Positions 11,025-22,405 of a stretch of DNA of 64,000 nt are shown here, piece after piece; position 1 is the stretch's first letter; each line of letters opens with the position of its first letter. The stretch is from Gari tellinella (Eukaryota; Mollusca; Bivalvia; Cardiida; Psammobiidae): contig OV277870.1 of the NCBI GenBank assembly GCA_922989275.2, positions 40,420,356-40,484,355 on the forward strand, in the 5' to 3' direction. The notes below the pieces were generated by a model. It did no database searches, was not told the DNA's origin, and saw only the letters and a list, made by a program, of their open reading frames with translations. The position numbers and the translations under genes were made by a program.

Positions 11025-12320
11025 TATTAATGTTTACCCTTTCAGTGCCGGACTCGACAAGGCTAACACTTGCAAGCAATCTGAATTTTTATTAGCATCC
11101 AAACTGTTTCACATTCACATCAATGTTTCATAACTTAAACAACGCATTTAATTTAAAATAGTCTCTATAAAATCCGACGAATAAGTTATGTGACGATGTT
11201 ATGGCAGTGGATATAAAAGGTTTATATAGTGGGAAAGACATTATTATATCGTGTTTAAACTAAACTAAACACAAGAGAATTACAATAAAATGTAGAATGT
11301 CAAAGGTTATAAAACAAGTTGATATCAAATAGAACATTAAATATGTTGATAGTAACCTATTTTTACCCATTATCAAATATAAATTCTTAATTATGAGAGA
11401 GTGTAGACTCTGTTTTCAATATAAGACAACACGGAAATGAAAGTTAAGATCAAGCACCCTTGTATCAAAATTAACGTATCCAATATATAAACATGAATTA
11501 TTCCACTGGATTGTGACTTTTGAAATTGTCAATTTAGAATTGGCGCAATTACCTGATTTTGTGAAGTTTACTTCCTCTGTGACTTTTTTATTTGTTATGT
11601 TTTACATTTACATGTATTTGCTGATCGATTGAATAAAAATGTCTACCAGGCATGTATGGTGTGTTGGATTATACATGTACGTGTTTCAGATTTAAACGCA
11701 TTCTGTCCACGAACACTCGAATCATATAACATAATAGAAAGTGTTGCGTTAACTATGACCTACTAATGCGACATTACGAACAACATGCATGTGTTGACGA
11801 CTAGTCAACACATGGTTCAACTGCTGCGTACATATTAGATGAGAGAATAATTGAAACCTTAGCTAAATATATTTAACAATCCAATACATGTTCTTTAGGC
11901 AACGATAACCTCGGAATGTTTCCAGATTATTTTTAGAAAAACATACGTTTCACTTTCATGCTAAACGAAGCCTTTATCACTTTCCAAATAAGAACATTAT
12001 TACAATACTATGGTAGTATGGTAGACATTTTTTACGCCGATAACTACCTATATTTTCTGAAAAGTTTCAAGTTAATATCTCACATAACTATCTAGTAAGT
12101 GGAAAGTGGAATATTTTCATGAAAACCTGATAATTATCGTATCGCATCAAATGACCTGTTTGTGCCACATACTGTCACGACATAATCAGAGTTAACTGAA
12201 ACATTTCTTGAAAAGTTTCGTAATTATTTATCTAAAATTAGATATCCTGTCCCTACCGAAGACATCTAAATGCAACTTTCTACTTTGAGTTAATTGGTTA
12301 CACGAAACTTTTCCAGTTAA

Positions 12321-12344
12321 TTATCTAGTTAAGTAACTAGATAA
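12321..12344. repeat. Perfect 11 bp hairpin
   Basis: TTATCTAGTTA, then two bases, then TAACTAGATAA. It lies in a block specific to segmental copy 2 in which ATTATCTA and GAAAAGTTTC words recur on both strands. This suggests an old foldback element. Confidence 0.7.
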
Positions 12345-13087
12345 ACTTGTTAAGTGGTGGCAGATAAAAGCAGTATCATGACAAAGTTCGTGTTCAGATA
12401 TTTATCTGGTTATCGTGAAAAGTTTCCACATTCCACTTTACAGATAATTATCTAACGAAAATGGTTTTGCGAAAACTAACTAGTTGAGTATTTATGTGAG
12501 ACATTAACAGGAATCTATCATGATCAATAAGTGGTTAACTGGTGTCAGAAATATGCCACCATACATTTCAAAAACGTTATTTTCTGCAAAACTTTATGTA
12601 TTGCCGAATATAGGAGAATACCATATACATGTAGGTTCGTGTCTAATGCGACAACTGAACAAACTTAAACACCATTTGCCCATGTACACTGCAATAAACT
12701 CTTCATATATGTATGCTAGAAAATGTTGTCAAAAAAGATATTGCTTTATCTGCTTTATCTTAGAGAAACTATAAAATGTATAACAGTTTTGATGCGAGTC
12801 ACTCAGTGTCCACTATATCATAACTGTTTTCAACAGCTATCATTTAGCTCGTCCTATGGAAAAAGTCAATAGTTCCAGTTTAAATGAGATGGTACTTCAT
12901 TAATAATCAGGATTCGTGAATAGGAAATGTTACCAAAGAGCGTTTTAACCTACCGGGCACGTAGGACCAAGTAAACTATGTTGAGTATGTCCCTGAAATT
13001 TAAACTGACCTTACAATAAAGGGCATGCGACCCAAACCCAGGTTTTTCCAGTTGAACGATTTAGGGCCGAATGGACATCTTGATATA

Positions 13088-13168
13088 AAGAGAGAGAGAG
13101 AGTGAGTGAGAGACAGAGAGATAGAGAGGGAGAGAAACAGATAGAGAGAGAGAGAGAGAGAGAAAGAG
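13088..13168 (+). repeat. GA-rich microsatellite
   Basis: Imperfect (AG)n with AGTG and ACAG interruptions. The serine/leucine-rich frame on the other strand is a translation of this simple repeat and not a protein. Confidence 0.9.
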
Positions 13169-13331
13169 GAATGAGAGTGGTTGTTGTTGAATACACAAAA
13201 TTATTGAATATAGCAAGGTTTGTACTGAGGTACCTTGTTTTTAAATAACACTTTCATTTTTACTTAATGAAGTTCGCCATTAACACTACCCGATTATCTC
13301 ATTTTATGTAAAAACCTTGGTGCTGTACTAC

Positions 13332-13369
13332 TAATAGCTTTCAAGAAGCTGAATAACCCTTGCACTGTA
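13332..13369 (+). repeat. 38 bp direct repeat, left of MITE
   Basis: Begins TAATAGCTTTCAAGAAGCTG and ends TGCACTGTA. It recurs with one mismatch at 13616-13653, directly after the family A MITE. The last and first TA overlap the element's flanking TA. Confidence 0.95.
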
Positions 13370-13617
13370 CAGTGGAGAATCTGTTATTCTTTCCCGTTTA
13401 AACGCAAACGTACGCAAACGCAAAGCACTAAAACGTAGAAAAGTACAACCTTCGGACAATTCTGATAAGTCATGTTTGTCTTGGTGGCAAACAGTTTGGA
13501 GCCTGATCAGACGCCGGGTTACCCGGCGTCTGATCTGGCTCCAAACTGTTTGCACTGTAAATAATAGTTTTAGCGTAAACGCGTTTATTGGGAAAGAATA
13601 ACACATTCTCCACTGTA
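13368..13617 (-). mobile_element. Family A MITE within a 38 bp duplication
   Basis: Complete 250 bp copy. Unlike other copies, its flanks are not just TA: the whole 38 bp neighbour is duplicated on the two sides (13332-13369 and 13616-13653). Either the target was already tandemly duplicated, or insertion or repair copied an unusually long stretch. Confidence 0.92.
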
Positions 13618-13653
13618 ATAGCTTTCAAGAAGCTGAATAACCCATGCACTGTA
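13616..13653 (+). repeat. 38 bp direct repeat, right of MITE
   Basis: Partner of 13332-13369. The only difference is CCCAT in place of CCCTT. Confidence 0.95.
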
Positions 13654-14280
13654 GGTATTTACAACACTAACATTTGCAAACAGTTTGGGTCCAGTTCAGA
13701 TACCACATAACTGTTCAAAATACATATTTATGTTTGTGAAGTTAACACGCATAAACGTCGAATTGTACAGCTTGAAGCGGTGGAGAATATTTAAACAGAC
13801 GATAGTTTAAGCAGACACTATGTTACACGGGTTTTTTCGACTAACAGTTAAAAGGTAAACAAATATAACTAAGAAGATTTTAAATTTACTGCCGCTAAAA
13901 TTGTCAGATATTTTTAAGACATTTCGGAGATAATTATCACCCTCTTTGCCAAGATTACGTCATTACATGTTACATTGGTAGAATGTGTATACATGTACTA
14001 ACATCAGGTTTTGGGTAAACTGCCACGTGTTTTCTATAAACCTTCGTACATTCGCATATTTCGTATACAACTTGACCAGACCATGCGTCGCGTATCTCAG
14101 GTTTCAAACAAGAATTCTAAGTATTTTAAATAAAATAATTTTAAGCTTGCTTATCATATATCAAAGTAGATTTAAAAAACTACAGATATAATTGTGAAAC
14201 TCGCAATAACAAGAGCTACAGAGGAAAATACGTTATTGTATAAATACATGATTTTATGACAAAAAAGCATAACTTAAGTT
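13654..14280. other. Sparse region with one decayed hairpin arm
   Basis: GCAAACAGTTTGGGTCCAG at about 13676 is a lone left arm of the central hairpin. The rest is AT-rich without recognised features. Confidence 0.45.
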
Positions 14281-14282
14281 CC

Positions 14283-14345
14283 AAATAGTTTGGAGCCAGA
14301 GCAGACGACGTTTAACCATGTGTTTGATTGAGCTAAAACATGGTT
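14283..14345 (+). repeat. Decayed family A hairpin
   Basis: AGTTTGGAGCCAGAGCAGAC, then GTTTAACCATG and a weak complement, followed by TTTTCTACATTTTAATGCG as in the right arm of family A. Terminal repeats are not preserved. Confidence 0.45.
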
Positions 14346-14436
14346 GCTTGACAAATTAAAACAAGTCCTCATCAATTTTAAAATGGTGTATTTTTCTACA
14401 TTTTAATGCGTTTTAAAGCATTGCGATTTATTTTGA

Positions 14437-14667
14437 TACACCCTTTGCGCCAACGAGCCCATATATTGGACATATGCAAACGATATAGACTCTTATCAGA
14501 CGCCACATTATGCGACATTTAATCACAGTCTACATCGTTTGCTGATATGAATTTTAATATAAAACAAAAACGAACATGAACATTTAGACCAGGCATCCCT
14601 TAGATACAAAATGGACTAATCCAAATTATAGGCATGGTAGAATCCATTCGGCGTATATATTGTTCAT
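14437..14667 (-). mobile_element. Family C MITE, diverged
   Basis: CACCCTTTGCGCCAACGAGC at the left, a hairpin with GCAAACGATATAGACTC and its complement, then ATATAAAACAAAAACGA, ACCAGGCATCCCTTAGAT and ATGGACTAATCCAA. The order is as in 6746-6966. Terminal TTAA is mutated. Confidence 0.65.
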
Positions 14668-16020
14668 AAGCGTTGGGAAAACGTTTTTCTCCATTGTAGC
14701 AGTTTTTGCATTAACCTGGTGTACCAGGCAATGAACGGCAAATGTTCACCCTATACATCATCGGTATATCAGACGGCGCGTGTCAAATACGCTGGATCTG
14801 ATTTCAACTAGTTCATCAGTTGCCAGAACAATCAAATATAATTGTTGGAAATGGAAAGAGATGATTGAACCAATTAGTAAGCTCAATACTGAGAACGGAT
14901 AACAACGTCCTTGGAGAACAAAGCCAGTGCATGTCTGTGTCTGTGTTTGTTTTAACCCCGTCACTGTCTTTCTCCGAGGAGCCATCGGTCCCCATTCACA
15001 GTCTTACCCCGTGGAGTACAATGGTTATTTGCAAACATTTTTTATCCTGACGCGACATCTCATCAGAATCCAAACTGTTTGACATTCATTTCAATATTTC
15101 ACAAGTCAAAATAAATGAAAAATAAAATTTTATAAATAAAAGCAGACGGCATTTTTTTTTAAAAAAACTGATGACGGCATGGCAGTGAAGGGATTAACTA
15201 AATCGTTGGTCAGATATATTATCGTCGGCTTCGAAGGCGCCATCAGCATATTTAAATGATTTACTTGGTACATAGTTTTAATGACCACAATAGTGCGACT
15301 ATCAAGCAATTTGCAATACGAGAAGACGTAGAGTTTCAAGTATTCAGTCAAAAAAAAGGATTCTGACTGTTAGTATAATATACCAAACCTTGCGTGTTTG
15401 TCTTAAGTACATGCACTTATTTCATAGTTTCTTTGTCTTACCAGAAACCATTAATTGACTAAATATCGTTTTCTTACATACTGACGTCAGTACCTTTGCC
15501 TTTAGATATATCTTAGACAGTATGTTTGCAGAAATACCTATTCGAATGCCCATTTGGACCCTGATCTAGATTCAAACATTTTGCAAAGTCGACCTTTTTG
15601 CATATTGCGCGAAAACGTTTCACGACAGCTTCAGTTAATCAGTGTTAATTTAGACGAGATATTCATTAAAACGTACGGTCAAAACTCAATACTTTAAACT
15701 CGCTTAAATCGGTCTTACCAGTAGTTTATAAGTTGAAGTTTGATAATTCAATGTCTCTTAATTCCCACAAACAAGCATTTCAAAATTAAGACGTTGCTGA
15801 GCCACATTGTAACCTCAAAATATTCTTTTTTTAACTACTAATGCGAGTTCGAATTATCGAATTTATACAATTTAATGGTAATGATGTAGATTCTAAATAT
15901 GATACCAAAAACCTATTCCATTTAACATCTCCACTGCAATGGCTCCATTAATTTAATTAAATTGTCGTCTGCTTTTATTTTCAAATTTAAATTTTAGTTA
16001 TGTTGAGTTAAGAAGTATAG
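14668..16020. other. Mostly unassigned, with decayed TTAA-MITE pieces
   Basis: A remnant at about 15020-15200 keeps TTGCAAACATTTTTTATCC, AATCCAAACTGTTTGACAT and a terminal GGCAGTGAAGGGATTAA, the usual wording of B-like MITEs. No gene is recognised. Confidence 0.4.
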
Positions 16021-16269
16021 TACAGTGGAGAATATGTTATTCTTTCCCGTTTAAACGCAAACGTACGCAAACGCAAAGCACTAAAACGTAGAAAAGAACA
16101 ACTTTTAGACAATTCTGATAATTCATGTTTATCTTGGTGACAAACAGTTTGGAGCCTGATCAGACGCCGGGTTACCCGGCGTCTGATCTGGCTCCAAACT
16201 GTTTGCACTGTAAATAATAGTTTTAGCGTAAACGCGTTTATTGGGAAAGAAAAACACATTCTCCACTGC
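16021..16269 (-). mobile_element. Family A MITE with damaged right end
   Basis: Starts TACAGTGGAGAATATGTTAT and has a normal body and hairpin. The right terminus reads CTCCACTGCC instead of CTCCACTGTA, so the TA is lost. TGACAAACAG replaces TGGCAAACAG on the left of the hairpin. Confidence 0.9.
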
Positions 16270-16839
16270 CGGGTGCCATGCAAATTTTAAGGATATATCT
16301 TTTTGCAAATAATTAATGTACTCAGGGTATGGCAGTAAACGGGTTAAACACAAAGTAGAACATAGTTTGTTTTTCCGACGCTGGGTTACCTGTAATACTT
16401 AACCAATTTAAGCTTTATGTCTTTTAAAGTGGACGTTAGCAAACTGCGTTACGCGACGTCTCACCATGATCTACACTGTTTGCTATATTGTATAAAGTAT
16501 TTTTCATTATTGACATAAACTGCAGTGTCTTTAGATTACCCTTGTAAATCTACAATGAAATCGTCAAGCAAGTATAGGGAGAGTTAATTGCAATATTAAG
16601 GCACAAATAAGTTTATTATAAAAAGACATTAAATGCAAATACAATGTTATACATGTACTTACAATGTAAAGAATGACTATTAAACTCTGAGTTTGCATAT
16701 CGGTCTGGCACACAGTTACTCGGGCGTCTGATCTGGTTCCAAATGCACAAGTTCAATCATCGCAAAGAAATACTTCTCCCATTTCACCTATATGGTATAG
16801 GGTGTTTGCCATAGGGAATCACTCTATCCTGTATGGCCA

Positions 16840-16950
16840 TGACGTCAAAAATTTACCTTGCTTAACCACAAGCGCTGCATGACGCGGGTAACTAAATGAC
16901 GTAATTTGTGATGACGTTACTATAAACAACGTCATGGTTTGGCGGGAAAA
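16840..16950 (-). promoter_or_regulatory. CRE/AP-1-like site cluster in a dispersed repeat, copy 1
   Basis: Four core motifs within 96 bp: TGACGTCA at 16840-16847, TGACGTAA at 16897-16904, TGACGTTA at 16912-16919 and CGTCA at 16930-16934. TTTGGCGGGAAAA (E2F-like) follows at 16938. The reverse complement matches 40371-40461, where the same motifs recur in the same order. Activity is inferred only from the motifs. Confidence 0.55.
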
Positions 16951-18821
16951 TTGCACATAAACGGCATTATTTTGTTGTTTTTATCATGTTTAATAATTCT
17001 AAATCGTTGGGTTGGTGTAGGATAGAAAGTTCCCCCCTCGGGTCAGAACTCGTCAAGCTTCGTCCCTGCATGGAGTTTATGAACCTTGCGGGAGAAATTC
17101 CTATCCTACATCAACACTCATGGAGGATTTTGTTATTCTCTCCTCGTCACCACTGGTATGCAATAAAGATTTCGGATATCATTGTTTATTCAAATACAAA
17201 ATAAACTACATCTTTAATTTGAGCTTTCACTTCTCTACGTAACGTTTATCAATCTTGATTAAATCCAAAACGAAAACCGTTTCAGCCACTAACGAAGGTG
17301 AGTGCTTTATTTATACGAAGTCGACAAGGTCTATAACACTTAATGGCAAACAGAGAAAGTTTTTTGGAGATGCAGATATGATTTCAATTGTCAATTTCCT
17401 CTACCTTAATTCATGAGTTAATTGGAATTGTTTATTTGCAAACAGAGAGCACGTTTTTTTATATGCAAACTGAATTTTTATTATTAATGTTCACCATCTA
17501 AAAATAATGCCAAAGTGTGTGCATCTTAAAGGCGACCTTGCAAATAGTTTGGATATTGCAGACGAAACTACCAATGCAGACGTTATTTTGGCGATGAGAG
17601 GGTTAAAACAGACGATAAAACTTGGCATCGAACAATTTAAACAAATCTAAATACCAACACAATACCATAAATTGTGAAAAATAATGATCTTTGGAAAATG
17701 TTGACAATTGGTTCCAACCTGTTGTAACATAAATTGTAGTTTTAATACAAACGCGTTCATTTGTCAATAATGAAATATTTGCTTCATCAACCGCCGTAAG
17801 GGAAACGTGCAATCCTGCATATTTATAGAGATTCCCCTCGCAGCCTTAGGTCATTACAGTCAGCTCTGTTAAAGCTTTCAATTGCTTCAAGTTTCGGTCA
17901 ACAATTTTAATTGTTTTGTGTATATAATTTTATTTTTCAAAACACATTAATCAATTGGCTTATGACATATACTGTACGAATAGTATTTTAATAACGAACA
18001 TAATAATGCTTCCGAGTTTCAACTTCGAAACGCAGTGTTTTCTTATCAATTTAGAAAGGAAAAGTGTTCTAACTGTTGCTACTCCATGCCAATTTTATGT
18101 CGAAACCTCACAATGTGAGATAATTATTTTGTCTGGTATTTGTTCCAATTTATGCAAAACAGTTTGACTTCAGAATGATGTGCATACCTGTATTTAAAAA
18201 TTTACTCTTTCAGCGTTTCACAATTGTGGCGTCTCCAATAACTGCTATGTTACTGCTCGAAAATTAAAACCTCGTTTTTATTTCAAATCGGAGTCAGGAG
18301 TGTCTACCAGTTTTATTTTAAACGTGCAAAAAGGTTTGTAACAGTTCTATTCGCCCTTCCAAAATCAAGGAAACGATTTCTAGGACGGGTGTTTAGTATG
18401 TTTGCCGCGGGTTATCACAATATGCATCTGTTGTTACGTTTATGCAGATTATAGAGACGTATGGTTTCAATAGGTAGAACAAAGTTTACACCTAAGAATA
18501 GAGAGATTGAGACATCTTATCATTGTATTTCCGGATACTGCTTTGATGTTTTGCCTTGTATATCGGAATAATGCTACAAACATTAACAGAATCAAAACAG
18601 GTCTTTACGAAAATATTTATATTGACAACTTGTTTTATTATATTCATGTCAATTAACTTTTTGACGGCTACAATATTATTTATCTGCCTAACAGTGTCCA
18701 TTGTGTTTTAAAATGCAAAAATTAATCAGTTCAAATTTATGTGTCGAAACAGTTGGAACCATGAATCGATTATTGATACAGACATTTTGTGATTAACTGC
18801 GGGAGCATAAACGTAACTTTA
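16951..18821. other. No recognised gene or MITE
   Basis: A GC-richer stretch at 17010-17160 has an inverted pair, TAGGATAG at 17019 and CTATCCTA at 17099, and may belong to the same repeat as the CRE cluster to its left. The rest is AT-rich, with no frame above about 70 codons that looks coding. Confidence 0.4.
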
Positions 18822-19079
18822 TACAGTGAAAATATAGGTTAATATTTCCGGTTTAAACGAATGTTTTAGCAAACGCAATGCCTTAACTTGTAGGAATCGT
18901 CAATTTCTTGAATCTGTAGATGGCTCAATTTTTTCGGAGTGACAATTAGTTTGGAGTCTGATCAGATGCCGGTATACCTGGTATCTGGTCTGGCTAAAAC
19001 TGTTTGCGATGGACATTAGGAGTGTATCATACATGGATGTATGACTTCAGAAAGAAAGAATAACGTCTTAACGACTGTA
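18822..19079 (-). mobile_element. Family A MITE, strongly diverged
   Basis: TACAGTGAAAATATAGG at the left, GGTTTAAACGAATG, a hairpin around GGAGTCTGATCAGATGCCGG, and AAAGAATAACGTCTTAACG before CTGTA. The TAACGTCTT end relates it to the GAAGACGTTATT subfamily seen at 34813 and 49122. Confidence 0.7.
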
Positions 19080-19339
19080 TTTGACAACACATACATGTGT
19101 AGATGAGTTAATATTTCAAAGAAAACTTTGCAGAGTCGTTTACCTATCACAAACAAGTTGGAATCTGATAAGACGCCGAATAACTTAGTGTCTGACCAAA
19201 CTCAATCAATTGTTAATATTTTTAAAAAAAATGTATTGACTGCTTTTCGTTGTATTTAGTTGACGTTTGAGACTTATCTAAACGGGAGTAAACTACTTCC
19301 TATTTTATGAACAAACCAATATTATTTTCGTTTTCCATG

Positions 19340-19591
19340 TTAACCTATTACCCAATAGCCTGTTTCTACTTTTTGAAAATAGGTGACTATATAAAGCAGG
19401 TTGAAAGTAAACCAGAATGCGCCTTCAGGCGCATTTTGCTTTATTTTCAGCCTGCTTTAAGCTACCATCTGCTAGAATAAAAAAAATTCCGTATGAAACA
19501 TATTCATAACTGTATAAATTGGACCTATTTTCTTCAGCGGAGGAATAAACTGAATACGCTAAAAGGCGCTTCTATTGGGGGAAAGGGTTTA
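19340..19591 (+). mobile_element. Family F MITE (second hairpin type)
   Basis: TTAACCTATTACCCAATAGC at the left and GGGGGAAAGGGTTTA at the right. A strong stem runs from TAAAGCAGGTTGAAAG to TTTCAGCCTGCTTTA, with inner CAGAATGCGCC and GGCGCATTTTG. It then has CTTCAGCGGAGGAATAAA. TTAA is intact only on the left. This hairpin is unrelated to the GCAAACAG one. Confidence 0.8.
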
Positions 19592-19965
19592 TATGCTAGA
19601 GTCAAATACAATTTAGGTATACACTGTTTAATGTTTACAAATTATTTCGCTTGCAGCATTGCATACGTATTCGTTTGATCGTTACTATCAAATAAACCCC
19701 AAAAGTTCCTTCACACTTTTATTTAGAGAACATATCAGTAGTTCGTAGGCAAAATGTTCAATTGATTACATTTTATTATTGGAGTATCGTCGAGGCTTAT
19801 TACTGTGTAATCACGCATAGCTCTACATGTTTGCTTGATCCTGTAAACAGATAAAGCGTGACTGTGCAAAGCGTTGCACGTCCACAGGTATACATGATTC
19901 AAGTAGAGTCTCTACAACGACATCAATTTATAAGCGATTAGCACAGAAAAGTGAAAAAATCAAAT

Positions 19966-20401
19966 ATGCCACGTCTAAGTGACACAGAGCGAAAACGAGT
20001 TGTTGGCATGCTGCGAACGGGGTTAACGTATTTATTAAGTGTGACGTACGTGGCCCGGGATGTTGATTGCACAAAAGAGACAATAAATAAAGACATATGT
20101 TCAACATCTTCTGGTCTCTCAGAGTACCGTATGATTACGTTGACGCATGTCTACGTAGTTGATTCGTAACAATAATCTCTTAACTTCTTGACGATACGTA
20201 GTTTATGTACTCGCGATTATTAATCGCCTTAGACAGAACTCTCGCCCAAAAACGAGCTCATCGTCCATATACTGTACACGCATTAGAAGAGACTTTGTTG
20301 CAGAAAATGACACTAACGTACTGCCTTGGCCCGGTTTGTCACTCGACTGAAACTCAAACGAGCACATTTGGGATGAACTGAGTCGACAATACATGACTTA
20401 A
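19966..20401 (+). pseudogene. Tc1-type transposase relic (N-terminus and DDE C-terminus)
   Basis: From ATG at 19966 the frame reads MPRLSDTERKRVVGMLRTGL. This matches the N-terminal helix-turn-helix DNA-binding region typical of Tc1-like transposases (MPRLS-x-x-x-R-x-R-x-x-GML). At about 20236 another frame gives ALDRTLAQKRAHRPYTVHAL, like the second DNA-binding part ending in RRP. At 20318-20401 the text VLPWPGLSLD-stop-NSNEHIWDELSRQYMT matches the catalytic block LPWPA-SPDLNPIEH-WDEL, with a stop where the motif has L. The central catalytic domain with its first two aspartates is missing and there are frame changes, so it is dead. No terminal repeats were found. Full-length Tc1 proteins are about 340 residues. 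Confidence 0.85.
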
Positions 20402-21269
20402 ACTCCATTGATGACATGGAAAACCGCACTCCATCTGAAATAGCAATGTTTACCTAATAACGTTGTAGCAACTTGAATTGTAATAAAACAGGAATTATAA
20501 TATTCATTACAAAACATGTCGACATTACAATTCCAGTTGGCATATTCAACAGGAAATATAATACAATTAAGAATGTTATAAACTGTTGTCATATGGATTA
20601 GACAAAGGAGTATATGTACAGTCGGCTGAGCGGTCATTCGGACTGAATGTAGACTTTATCTGGGTATATTACTTTTATAACCGTCAACAGGTTTCTAAAG
20701 AGACATATTGTAGAGTATGTTTAGATATTTCTGATCTTGATCCAATTCACCTGATATCATTTAGAACATTGTTTTATCTTATTATATTTCCTGTCGACTA
20801 TGTCAACTGAAATTGAAATGGCAACATATTTGTAATAATTATTACACTTCCTGTTTTATTGCAATGCTTGTTGACACTCATAACAGATCTGTAAACTGTT
20901 ATGTGATCTGAAAAAGTTACAGGGCAATGCGCATTCCACAGATGTACTCAAACATAGGATAGTAAATTTAATATGCCCTGAGCAATAAAGATACGGGCGC
21001 AGGCACACACGCATAGTTCAACCACTATATGAACCGAATGTGGGATAATGGGGTACAATAGGTTTTGTAATACATCGCCCCTGGTTGATTTTTGAATGAT
21101 GTTTAAACAAAGGTTCGGTGTTTTTAGTGAATAGTAAATGTGTAATGTGTGTCTATATACTCTTGATCCTGATCGAACCAATTTATCAAAAAGTTATAAC
21201 ATTGTTAGTTTTATTACTTTTCCTGTGGACAATGTTAACAAGAATCGTAATATCAACTGGTTTTGGTGT
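20402..21269. repeat. Scattered AATTGCAATAAAACAGG-type repeat pieces
   Basis: Pieces such as TTGTAATAAAACAGGAATT (20439), ACAATTCCAGTTGGC (20527) and TTCCTGTTTTATTGCAATG (20848) resemble the ~340 bp tandem unit at 54770-55788. Boundaries cannot be set. No gene is recognised. Confidence 0.4.
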
Positions 21270-21270
21270 T

Positions 21271-21500
21271 AATTAGTACAACTCCGTAGAGCGCCCGGTT
21301 ACGACGTCAGGGGTCGTGGGTTCGATCCCCCGCCGGACCAAGTCCTTCGAATGAGACTATAAACCGAGGTCCGATGTATCTGTGCTTTACACTTGGAATC
21401 TAAAAGAACCACAAACTCTTTAAATAATAAGAGTAGGGTATCGCGCCCGGGTTCTCTGTATCCACTCCCCTCTCTGAGCCCATTTATGGCAGAAACGGAC
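21271..21500 (+). mobile_element. tRNA-derived SINE
   Basis: The head contains an A-box-like TAGTACAACTCCGTAGAGC at 21274 and a canonical B-box GGTTCGATCCC at 21319-21329, then CCGCCGGACCA where a tRNA acceptor end would be. A body follows with AACCGAGGTCC, AAAAGAACCACAAACTC and GAGTAGGGTATCGCGCCCGG. The phrases resemble widespread molluscan tRNA-SINE bodies. The exact family (RUDI/Meta-like or another) is not certain. It would be transcribed by RNA polymerase III if active. No simple-repeat tail or target duplication was found, so the 3' limit is approximate. Confidence 0.75.
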
Positions 21501-21603
21501 GTTATCAAACAAAACAAACTATTACAACTCCTGTTTTTATAACAATTCTGGTTGCTAGAAATGATACGTGCATTCAATGAGGCGACGTCCTCTGTGATGT
21601 ATT

Positions 21604-21849
21604 CAGGGGCCCGTTTCATAAAACTTCGTACGAAAAAATCGATCGTAAGTCAAAACTTTAAAATGCATTTAATTTCTTATTTCTCTTTTTAATCCAGTCT
21701 TGTGACATATATTTGGAATCGTCTTTTCAAGACGATTCCAAAAAAATGTCACAAGACAGGATTAGATGGAGAAATAAAAAGATATTGAGACTTTATAATC
21801 AGACTTACGACGACATTTGTCGTACGAAGTTTTATGAAACGGGCCCCTG
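21604..21849. mobile_element. Foldback MITE with CAGGGGCCCGTTTC ends
   Basis: Terminal repeats of 30 bp begin CAGGGGCCCGTTTCATAAAA and end at CGTACGA. The interior is also palindromic down to GGAATCGTCTTTTCAAGACG, so the 246 bp can fold almost entirely. No convincing target duplication was seen. The centre motif AATCGTCTT...AAGACGATT resembles the stems in element Z and at 41676-41735. Confidence 0.85.
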
Positions 21850-22160
21850 GTACATGGAGGTCACAACGGTTATTGACTGTAAAATGAACACATTTCGTCA
21901 ACTTTAAGACCTTTCAAACCCTTCCGGCTAAAATCTGACTAACTGTATTTTATCTTAATTTAGTTTTCACCTCTTTACACTTAAATAAGTCCAAAATAAA
22001 GAAAAGATAATGACATTGACACCAAAATCACTCACTTCATTACAAGGTATTGAAGCTTTTGATTTTTTTTTCATAATCTTCTCAAAATCTATTGATTTGG
22101 GGAACGTTGAATGACTTAAGGCTTGGTTAAGGAATTTGTTTGGGTGAGAGAAGTAGTACG

Positions 22161-22405
22161 TTAACCCTTTCATGATTAAAAAATCGTTAGAATTTTATCC
22201 CTTCATCTTTTCATTGTCGTATTCTTCAAATTTGTTGTTTGCAAGATCGTTTCAAAGTCAGATTCAATGTAGTATGAATTAAAACATATCGATACGAGTG
22301 TCAAACAGTTTGGTTCCTCATCAGACGCCGCTGACGCGGCGTCTGATCAGGATCCAAACTGTTTGCAAACGCGCATTTTGGCGTCATTGAGAGTAAAAGG
22401 GTTAA
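22161..22405 (+). mobile_element. Family B MITE (TTAACCCTTTCA ends)
   Basis: TTAACCCTTTCATGATTAA at the left and GAGAGTAAAAGGGTTAA at the right. TTAA stands at both edges. The core hairpin has CAAACAGTTTGGTTCCTCAT and GATCAGGATCCAAACTGTTTG. Internal TCATTGTCGT and TTTGTTGTTTGCAAGATCG are shared with other B copies. PiggyBac-type ends are inferred. Confidence 0.85.

Larger units (their letters stand above)
9877..12790 (+). repeat. Segmental duplication, copy 2 (partner 159-6010)
   Basis: Diverged partner of the first 6 kb in the same orientation. It lacks the MITEs of copy 1 and so serves as an empty-site reference. It has its own extra block at about 11985-12590, rich in short palindromes such as TTATCTAGTTAAGTAACTAG. 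Short frames lie inside it, but none has recognisable protein similarity. Confidence 0.75.

Noticed and set aside
13011..13196. Serine/leucine-rich frame on the minus strand
   Set aside because: It is the translation of a GA microsatellite.
21271..21345. Functional tRNA gene
   Set aside because: The B-box is good, but the sequence does not close into a cloverleaf I could verify and is followed by a SINE-type body.
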